From: Actinomycetes bacterium
Lineage (GTDB): Bacteria; Actinomycetota; Acidimicrobiia; Spongiisociales; UBA5794
DNA length: 9,544 nt
Assembly (NCBI GenBank): GCA_023336855.1
Contig: JAMBLK010000117.1
Coordinates: 1-9,544, forward strand
Direction: 5' to 3'
Positions 5,291 through 9,544 of this stretch are shown here, piece after piece. A program made the position numbers and the translations under genes. The notes below the pieces were generated by a model. It saw only the letters and a program-made list of their open reading frames with translations, searched no databases and was not told where the DNA came from. Every line of letters begins with the position of its first letter. Positions within the stretch are counted from its first letter, which is position 1.

Positions 5291-6339
5291 CACTCGGCTG
5301 CTATCAACGCGCCGCCATCGGCGGGAGCATCGATTCGTCCGATGACGGCAGCGACATCTCCTCCTTCAACGACCGCGGCAACCAGACCATCGAGATCGTC
5401 TTCGGGCACGGCAAGAAGCAGACCACCGCTGGTCTGGGCATCGACGAGGATGGTCTGGATCGCGGAGGTGGTCTCACCGAAGTCAACGAAGCCCTTGACG
5501 GCTCGGAAGTTCCGCTTGGTGCCGCCCGGCACGTGGCCATCAGCGGTGATGTCGAGAGCGCCGGGGAGGATCGGGATCGTCGCCACGTCGATCGTGGCGG
5601 AAACACCGCTGGCCTGCAGCATCTCGGCGAGATGGCCGAGGAGTCCGAAGCCGGTCACATCGGTTCCGGCCCTGATCCCGGCGGCGACTGCGGCGGCGGA
5701 GGCTGAAGCATTCAGCCGACTCATGGAGGCGATCGCGGCGTTGCCGGACGAAGGGGATGCGACCCCGTCCTTGATAGCGGTCGAGATCACCCCGGTGCCG
5801 AGTGCCTTGGTGAGCACCAATCGATCGCCGGGTCGTGCCGCGTTGTTCGTGATCATTCGCTCGGGGTGGACCGTCCCGGTGATGGCGAAGCCGAACTTCG
5901 GGTCACTGTCGTCGATCGAGTGGCCGCCCACGAGGGTGCAGTTGGCCTCGGTGAGGATTTCAACGGCGCCGTCGATCACATCGGCGGCGGTATCCCACGG
6001 AAGGACGTCCCGGGGCCACGAGAGGAGTTGGAGGGCCGTGAGAGGCGTTCCACCCATCGCATAGACGTCGGACAGGGCGTTTGCGGCGGCGATCCGCCCC
6101 CAATCGCGCGGGTCGTCGACGATCGGTGTGAAGAAATCGACGGTCTGGACGAGTGCCAGGTCATCCGAGATGCGGTAGACCCCGGCGTCATCCGACCCGT
6201 CGATCCCGATGAGCAGATCCGGGTGTTTAGTGATCTCCGTTCCGTGCAAACGGCGCAGAACCTGCGCCAACTCGTCAGATCCGAGCTTGCACGCTCAACC
6301 GGAGCCGTGTGCGTATGACGTAAGTCGAATGAAGTCCAT
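5290..6339 (-). CDS. selD: Selenophosphate synthetase SelD, itself a selenoprotein (in-frame UGA = Sec15)
   Basis: SelD makes selenophosphate from selenide and ATP, the Se donor for tRNA-Sec (and for 2-selenouridine in tRNA). I extend the gene to ATG 6339 through TGA 6295-6297. The recovered N-terminus reads MDFIRLTSYAHGSG-U-ACK, matching the family loop RLTxYSHGxGCGCK, with Sec15 at the catalytic Cys (E. coli C17) and K18 at E. coli K20. The product is 349 residues, close to family length. The rest is canonical: D50-D51 in SDDAGVY, D68 in TVDFF, NALSDVYAMGG with D91, GGHSIDDSDPKFG, TDVTGFGLLGH with D227, PGGTKRNF and DAQTSGGLLLAV; these Asp positions coincide with E. coli D51, D68, D91 and D227. 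A SECIS-like hairpin follows the UGA. The TTG at 6270 is the first conventional start, but using it removes the whole catalytic loop. It is divergent from the ferredoxin gene, with a 61-bp gap. Confidence 0.93.
6244..6292 (-). promoter_or_regulatory. Bacterial SECIS-like hairpin inside selD
   Basis: Counting from the UGA (T = 1) on the - strand, GGCGCA (30-35) pairs with TGCGCC (41-46) around the 5-base loop GGTTC, a G-rich-start apical loop about 32 bases after the UGA, within the range of bacterial SECIS elements read by SelB. An outer stem GTGCAA (6-11) / TTGCAC (49-54) closes the structure just after the UGA. In window coordinates the outer arms are 6287-6292 and 6244-6249, and the inner arms 6263-6268 and 6252-6257. 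Confidence 0.75.
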
Positions 6340-6348
6340 CGTTCAATG

Positions 6349-6354
6349 AGCGTA
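6349..6354 (-). promoter_or_regulatory. -10-like TACGCT upstream of selD
   Basis: On the - strand TACGCT ends 9 bases before ATG 6339, with no Shine-Dalgarno sequence. The same hexamer precedes the GTG start at 7614. It supports the upstream ATG 6339 as the real selD start, since TTG 6270 has no comparable signal. Confidence 0.4.
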
Positions 6355-6378
6355 GCCATGCCGGGTTGCGATCGACGC

Positions 6379-6396
6379 CGAGTTGCTGCAAACTCG
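6379..6396. other. Small inverted repeat before the ferredoxin start
   Basis: CGAGTT (6379-6384) and AACTCG (6391-6396) form a perfect 6-bp dyad with loop GCTGCA in the selD/ferredoxin divergent gap. The right arm overlaps the hexamer CAAACT (6389-6394), which is 6 bases before ATG 6401. It might be an operator for a dimeric regulator, but no regulator is encoded nearby. Confidence 0.3.
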
Positions 6397-6400
6397 TCCC

Positions 6401-6853
6401 ATGTCAGACGTCACTCATGAACGACTCGAAGCGATCTCCACCTCGCTCGGAATCGGCTCGCTACAACGTCACATCCTGCTGTGCGCTCAGCAGGCGACTC
6501 CGCGATGCTCTACGGCCGAGGAGAGCAGTGCCGTTTGGCGATACTTGAAGGTGCGCCTCAAGGAATTGGAACTGGCTTCTGCCCCGGCACCGTGGCGGGG
6601 ATCGGATATCGATGCGCCGCCTCCAACGGCACCGGAATCGGGAGGCGCGATCCTGCGCTCAAAGGTCGACTGTTTCAGGGTGTGCGAGCGCGGTCCGATC
6701 GCCGTTGTCTACCCCGACGGGACCTGGTACCACTCGGTCACTATCGAGGTGATGGAGCGGATCGTGACCGAGCACCTGGTCGGGGGCGTACCGGTCGCGG
6801 AGTATGTGTTCGCGGTGGACCCGTTGGGGCATTCGGGGAGCCACGAGCAGTGA
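6401..6853 (+). CDS. Thioredoxin-like [2Fe-2S] ferredoxin domain protein
   Basis: The product is 150 residues from ATG 6401; an in-frame TTG at 6383 would add six residues but has no better signal. Cluster ligands are visible as C28 and C36 (ILLCAQQATPRC) and C91 and C95 (VDCFRVCERGP). They are followed by the highly typical IAVVYPDGTWYHSVTIEVMERIVTEHLVGG block. This C-x7-C and C-x3-C spacing with WRYLKVRLKELEL between fits a subgroup of thioredoxin-fold ferredoxins known from cyanobacteria and other bacteria. It should bind one [2Fe-2S] cluster and carry electrons in the cytosol; the partner is unknown. The segment about 60-84 is Pro/Ala-rich and low complexity. It is divergent from selD and convergent with the hydrolase at 6871-7614, with only a 17-base gap. 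Confidence 0.9.
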   Translation: MSDVTHERLEAISTSLGIGSLQRHILLCAQQATPRCSTAEESSAVWRYLKVRLKELELASAPAPWRGSDIDAPPPTAPESGGAILRSKVDCFRVCERGPIAVVYPDGTWYHSVTIEVMERIVTEHLVGGVPVAEYVFAVDPLGHSGSHEQ

Positions 6854-6870
6854 GCACGGCTCTTCATCGC

Positions 6871-7614
6871 CTATGGACTACCGACTTCGAGCAGGGCCAG
6901 TGCTCGGTCTATCACGGTTGAGGGGTCGTCTCTGTGGATCGAGTGACCGGCGCCGGGCACGATCTCGAACGTGAGGGTTGAGTCGGGGCGAGAGTGATGC
7001 TCGAAGTCGGCATTCGTGTATAGCGGGTCGATGTCGGCCCCGAGAATGTGTACCGGCGTCTTGATCTTCGAGAGCTCTTGCCCGACGTTCCAGTCCGGGT
7101 TGTCGTCGAACGTGCCGGACATGACGGCGGGTGACGTGGCGAGGACCGCTGCGCGCTTGTGAACAGCGTCTTCCCGATTCCATGCCGCGTGGTCCGCGAC
7201 GAGTTGAGCAACACTGGGCGGGTGCTCAACTTCGGCGACAAGGTCGGAACGAAGGTTCTGCAAGGTGACAGAATCGAGATCGATTGCGGGATCGATCAGC
7301 AGATATGCGGCTGTGAAATCCGGATTGAGTTCCGCCGCTCTCACTGCCACGGCACCGCCGAGCGAGTGACCGACGACCAGGTCCCAAGGTCCCGGGTGGG
7401 ATGACGCGACGTCCGCCGCGTATCCAGCGAAGGAGTACTCGTCCGTCCGGGGGCTCTCGCCGTGGCCGCGAAGATCCGGTGCGGTCGATGGGTAGCCGGC
7501 TGCCGCGAGGGCTTCCGCGATTCGCCACCACACCGGTCCGGCCGAACTGAGGCCATGGAGAAACAACACCCGGGGAGAGCCGGTTCCAAAGCGGTGGGAG
7601 AAGAGTTTCGTCAC
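6871..7614 (-). CDS. Alpha/beta hydrolase, serine-type (soluble)
   Basis: The product is 247 residues, a compact alpha/beta hydrolase. It shows the oxyanion-hole HG (LFLHGLSSAGPVWW, 17-30), DLRGHGES (47-54), the nucleophile elbow GHSLGG with S84, an acidic residue in LGADIDPLYT (D194 or D196) and the catalytic histidine H224 in GAGHSIHRDD. There is no signal peptide or membrane helix, so it is cytosolic. The fold covers esterases, lipases, C-C hydrolases and haloperoxidase-like enzymes; the substrate is unknown. The start is GTG 7614, preceded by TACGCT 7 bases upstream. The last codons (E-V-G-S-P-stop) lie over GACTACCGACT (6876-6886), a match to the heptamer repeat. It is divergent from another alpha/beta hydrolase. 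Confidence 0.92.
   Translation of the reverse strand: MTKLFSHRFGTGSPRVLFLHGLSSAGPVWWRIAEALAAAGYPSTAPDLRGHGESPRTDEYSFAGYAADVASSHPGPWDLVVGHSLGGAVAVRAAELNPDFTAAYLLIDPAIDLDSVTLQNLRSDLVAEVEHPPSVAQLVADHAAWNREDAVHKRAAVLATSPAVMSGTFDDNPDWNVGQELSKIKTPVHILGADIDPLYTNADFEHHSRPDSTLTFEIVPGAGHSIHRDDPSTVIDRALALLEVGSP
6876..6886 (-). repeat. Isolated heptamer-repeat copy at a gene end
   Basis: GACTACCGACT here equals one and a half units of the ACCGACT array found at 1-63. It lies in the final codons of the hydrolase gene, just before its TAG stop (6871-6873). A single 11-base match could be chance, but its position at a gene 3' end matches the other repeat sites. Confidence 0.5.
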
Positions 7615-7621
7615 CCGGGTG

Positions 7622-7627
7622 AGCGTA
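7622..7627 (-). promoter_or_regulatory. -10-like TACGCT upstream of the 6871-7614 hydrolase
   Basis: On the - strand TACGCT ends 7 bases before the GTG start at 7614, with no Shine-Dalgarno sequence. It fits a leaderless transcript beginning at or next to the GTG. Confidence 0.5.
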
Positions 7628-7666
7628 CCGTCTGCCGATTCTGGATCGCGGTGCAGATGGTCGACC

Positions 7667-7678
7667 TACTCTGTCCGG
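7667..7678 (+). promoter_or_regulatory. -10-like element of a leaderless transcript (hydrolase 7679-8596)
   Basis: TACTCT (7667-7672) ends exactly 6 bases before ATG 7679. It is identical in sequence and spacing to the element before the aminotransferase at 1906. It decides the start in favour of ATG 7679 over the in-frame GTG 7619. Confidence 0.6.
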
Positions 7679-8596
7679 ATGAGATGGATCCGGTGGATGC
7701 TCGGTGTTCTCGGTCTTGGGTGGGTGGCATGGCGCCTCTTCGGACCCGATATAGAACCCGTATACGACGGAGCACAGGTGCGTCCGATCCACGTCTCCGG
7801 CCGGACGGTCCTCGTCGGAGAGCACGAACTCTTCGTTCGAGAGTCTGGACCGGAGGACGCTCCGCCCCTCGTTCTCGTTCACGGATGGAGCTTCGACGGA
7901 GAGATGAATTTCTTTCCGATCATCCCTGCCCTCTCCGAGCATTTCCGGGTGATCGTTCCCGACCACAGGAACCACGGGAAGTCGGACCGGATCCGCGGAT
8001 CATTCGAGATCCATGATCTCGCGGCCGACATCATCGGTGTGCTGGACGAACTCGGATACGACGAGGTGGACCTTTTCGGGTTCTCGATGGGTGGGATGGC
8101 ATCGCAGGTGATCGCCCACCATCATCCCGACCGTATCCGCCGCCTGATCCTCGCGGGAACCGCAGCCTTCCCGATCGACAGGCATCGGCCCGGTGCGCTC
8201 GTCGCATTTTGGCTCGCACGGGCGCTGGCCCGGTTCTCGAAGAAGGAAGCGGCGTTGTTCACCTTCCGCTTCCTGCGCCGCACCCGGATCATCGAGTCGG
8301 CACACGAGCGATGGATGTGGGCGGCTCTGATGAATCGGGACCCGTCTCTCTTCTACGAATCAGCCAACGCGGCATGGCGATTCGATTCCAGACCATGGGT
8401 CGGCGAGATCGATCGTCCGACCATGGTGATCATCCCGACCGCCGACCAGGTCGTTCCGGCGCGCACCCAATATGACCTCGCGGGAAGAATCGACGGCGCC
8501 GAGATCGTGGAGATCCCGGACGTCGGCCACGAGTCGATTCTGTCGCGGCCGGAAGTGTACGTGGACGCCATCGAAGGGTTCTTGGGGTGGGTGTAG
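7679..8596 (+). CDS. Alpha/beta hydrolase with N-terminal membrane anchor
   Basis: The product is 305 residues from ATG 7679. An upstream in-frame GTG (7619) would add 20 charged residues before the membrane helix and overlap the neighbouring promoter, so it is disfavoured. Residues 4-22 (with WMLGVLGLGWVAWRL) form a single hydrophobic anchor preceded by Arg/Trp. The catalytic domain shows LVLVHGWSFDG (64-74), PDHRNHGKSD (94-103), the nucleophile elbow GFSMGG with S136, D256 in IPTADQVVP and H284 in VGHESILSRP. It is a serine-type hydrolase with unknown substrate, probably tethered to the membrane; which side cannot be told from the single helix. The TAG stop (8594-8596) is the first three bases of an octamer repeat unit. 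It is divergent from the hydrolase at 6871-7614 and convergent with the MenH-like gene. Confidence 0.92.
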   Translation: MRWIRWMLGVLGLGWVAWRLFGPDIEPVYDGAQVRPIHVSGRTVLVGEHELFVRESGPEDAPPLVLVHGWSFDGEMNFFPIIPALSEHFRVIVPDHRNHGKSDRIRGSFEIHDLAADIIGVLDELGYDEVDLFGFSMGGMASQVIAHHHPDRIRRLILAGTAAFPIDRHRPGALVAFWLARALARFSKKEAALFTFRFLRRTRIIESAHERWMWAALMNRDPSLFYESANAAWRFDSRPWVGEIDRPTMVIIPTADQVVPARTQYDLAGRIDGAEIVEIPDVGHESILSRPEVYVDAIEGFLGWV

Positions 8597-8635
8597 ATCA
8601 GTAGATCAGTACTGCTCTACTTGCTACTGATCTAC
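8593..8635. terminator. Octamer-repeat inverted array acting as a likely bidirectional terminator
   Basis: TAGATCAG occurs twice on the + strand (8594-8601, 8602-8609). On the - strand TAGATCAG (8627-8634), TAGCAAG and TAGAGCAG (8612-8619) face it. The outer arms GTAGATCAGTAG (8593-8604) and CTACTGATCTAC (8624-8635) form a perfect 12-bp stem. It fills the gap between two convergent hydrolase genes and supplies the stop codon of the + strand one. It is the same octamer family as 1733-1788. Confidence 0.75.
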
Positions 8636-8638
8636 GTG

Positions 8639-9412
8639 TCATCGACCGACGACTCGACAGAACGCCGCGATTGCTGCTGCCAACTCTTCTGGTGCATCCA
8701 GGACCACGTTGTGGCCGGCGTTCGCGATCGACAGGTGTCGGCCGTGGGGGACGGATTCGGCGATCTCGGCCGCCAGACGCGTGTACTTCTCGTCTCGTTC
8801 TCCCGAGATCGTGACGACCGGCATCGAGAGCTCTCCGAGTCGGTCACCTACGAATGGTTGGGTCCCTTGGCCGAGTCCGCGAAGAGCAGAAGCGAGGCCG
8901 ACCGTGGTGTTCTCGGCGCGGGTGGCACGGTCGACGCGGCGTGCTTCCTCACTGAGGTGGGATGTTCCGGTGATGGAACCCTCGAGCCACTCGTCGAGAA
9001 ATGCATCAAGACCGATCGTTTCGATTCGGTCGGCGAGAATCTCGTCACTGCGGCGACGAGCCTCCCGATCAACTTCGCTTGATATTCCCGGGGACGTTGA
9101 GACAAGGATCAAGCGATCGACAAGATCCGGGTACTCGAGAGCGACGAGGAGCGCCATGCGTCCGCCCTGGGAGTAGCCGAGCAGGGGGATCGGCGCATTG
9201 AACGATCGCAGCCATTCGCTGAGCACACGGAGCGTGGTCGAAACATCGACGGGATCGACTCTGGTCGTCCCGTGACCGGGGAGATCGGGGGCGTGGAGTT
9301 GGACGGACCGACTCGCGATCGAAGCAAACTGTTCGCCGGACAGGCTGAATCCGTGCAACGCCGCCACGAGACGTCCGGCGCCGAAGACACGAACGGTGAG
9401 GCCCGACTCCAG
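8639..9412 (-). CDS. MenH-like alpha/beta hydrolase (start uncertain)
   Basis: The alpha/beta hydrolase core resembles MenH, the SHCHC synthase of menaquinone synthesis: HGFSLSG, PDLPGHG, nucleophile elbow GYSQGGR, then LILVSTSPG with an Arg-rich REARRRSDEILADRI and FLDEWL, a pattern typical of MenH. Other catalytic residues are D in SGERDEKYT and H in NAGHNVVLDAP. Counting from GTG 9367 these are S66, D192 and H219 of 242. That GTG, however, cuts off the first strands: the open frame upstream continues as TVRVFGAGRLVAALHGF, a normal N-terminus. The frame is closed at TGA 9449-9451 and holds no ATG, GTG or TTG above 9367. I therefore mark the gene to a CTG at 9410-9412, four bases after the stop of the small upstream gene, giving 257 residues. 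The MenH role is likely but not certain; no other men gene is in view. Confidence 0.8.
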   Translation of the reverse strand: MESGLTVRVFGAGRLVAALHGFSLSGEQFASIASRSVQLHAPDLPGHGTTRVDPVDVSTTLRVLSEWLRSFNAPIPLLGYSQGGRMALLVALEYPDLVDRLILVSTSPGISSEVDREARRRSDEILADRIETIGLDAFLDEWLEGSITGTSHLSEEARRVDRATRAENTTVGLASALRGLGQGTQPFVGDRLGELSMPVVTISGERDEKYTRLAAEIAESVPHGRHLSIANAGHNVVLDAPEELAAAIAAFCRVVGR

Positions 9413-9416
9413 CGGG

Positions 9417-9524
9417 TCAGTTCTGATCTTCGACCGGGACTTCGACCGTCATCGTGCGGTATGCGACAACCCCAAGACCGGCGGCAGCAGCAAGAACCAG
9501 GAGTCCGATAATGAGCTTCTTCAT
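9417..9524 (-). CDS. Small single-TM protein, 35 residues
   Basis: ATG at 9522-9524 opens a 35-codon frame ending at TGA 9417-9419. It has a Lys-Lys N-terminus, one hydrophobic helix (about residues 4-21, LIIGLLVLAAAAGLGVVA), then a short polar tail ending VEVPVEDQN. The start lies 6 bases after TACGAT, the same promoter layout as other genes here, which is the main support for it being real. The general look recalls short actinobacterial membrane peptides that begin MKK, but it lacks a family motif I could name. It is immediately upstream of the MenH-like gene and probably in the same transcript. Confidence 0.65.
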   Translation of the reverse strand: MKKLIIGLLVLAAAAGLGVVAYRTMTVEVPVEDQN

Positions 9525-9536
9525 ATCCGAATCGTA
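9525..9536 (-). promoter_or_regulatory. -10-like element of a leaderless transcript (small TM protein / MenH-like unit)
   Basis: On the - strand TACGAT (9531-9536) ends exactly 6 bases before the ATG at 9524. It is the only promoter-like sequence visible for the small protein and the MenH-like hydrolase, so both may be made from one leaderless mRNA. Confidence 0.55.
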
Positions 9537-9544
9537 CCCGATGC

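Noticed and set aside
5342..6064. 240-codon + strand frame
   Set aside because: It is antisense to selD, of low-complexity Ala/Ser/Pro composition and no family resemblance.
5290..6270. selD starting at TTG 6270 as a Sec/Cys-less SelD
   Set aside because: It would remove the invariant catalytic loop, which is perfectly encoded just upstream through a single UGA followed by a SECIS-like hairpin.
7619..7678. GTG 7619 as the start of the membrane-anchored hydrolase
   Set aside because: It adds a non-conserved-looking polar stretch before the anchor and lacks a ribosome site, whereas ATG 7679 is 6 bases after a TACTCT box.
7462..8016. 184-codon + strand frame spanning two hydrolases
   Set aside because: It overlaps both well-supported hydrolase genes and their shared promoter region, and its composition is Arg-rich and family-less.
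1..9544. Mobile element, phage or defence system
   Set aside because: No transposase, integrase, terminal inverted repeats, toxin-antitoxin pair or nuclease-like gene was seen; the genes are ordinary metabolic or membrane functions.

Overview
The window is a moderately high-GC, gene-dense stretch of bacterial chromosome. Several points suggest an uncultured actinomycetote, perhaps Acidimicrobiia-like: many GTG/TTG-type start candidates, several start codons 6-9 bases downstream of TANNNT hexamers (leaderless style), a Thr-rich lipoprotein linker and a membrane-anchored molybdopterin oxidoreductase of a type common in that phylum. This assignment is inference from style, not from a marker gene.

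Layout from left to right: (1) a heptamer tandem array (1-114) and non-coding DNA to 183; (2) a + strand sulfite-oxidase-like molybdoenzyme with an N-terminal membrane domain (184-1743), whose stop codon lies inside an octamer tandem array (1733-1788); (3) a second heptamer array (1853-1880) just upstream of a class IV aminotransferase (1906-2742), which overlaps by ATGA a small unrecognised gene (2739-3176), followed by a Thr-rich lipoprotein (3182-3697); (4) on the - strand, an MgtE-type Mg2+ transporter/channel (3731-5137) and selenophosphate synthetase SelD (5290-6339), separated by hairpins; (5) divergent from selD, a thioredoxin-like [2Fe-2S] ferredoxin (6401-6853); (6) a divergent pair of alpha/beta hydrolases (6871-7614 on -, 7679-8596 on +); (7) a MenH-like alpha/beta hydrolase on the - strand (8639 to about 9412), preceded by a previously uncalled 35-residue single-TM protein (9417-9524).

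The most important correction is selD. The conventional open frame starts at a TTG (6270) and lacks the catalytic N-terminus. Reading through one in-frame TGA (6295-6297) to ATG 6339 restores the canonical N-terminal loop with selenocysteine at the catalytic Cys position, and a SECIS-like hairpin follows the UGA. SelD here is therefore very probably itself a selenoprotein, so the organism should decode UGA as Sec through SelA/SelB/tRNA-Sec genes located elsewhere.

The second theme is short tandem repeats of period 7 and 8 that share a GTAG core. They sit at gene 3' ends, twice supply the actual stop codon, and in two intergenic regions are arranged so that GTAG units on the + strand face GTAG units on the - strand. 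The genes do not form one pathway. The window is a mosaic of short transcription units, and nothing in it looks like a phage, insertion sequence, CRISPR array or defence island.
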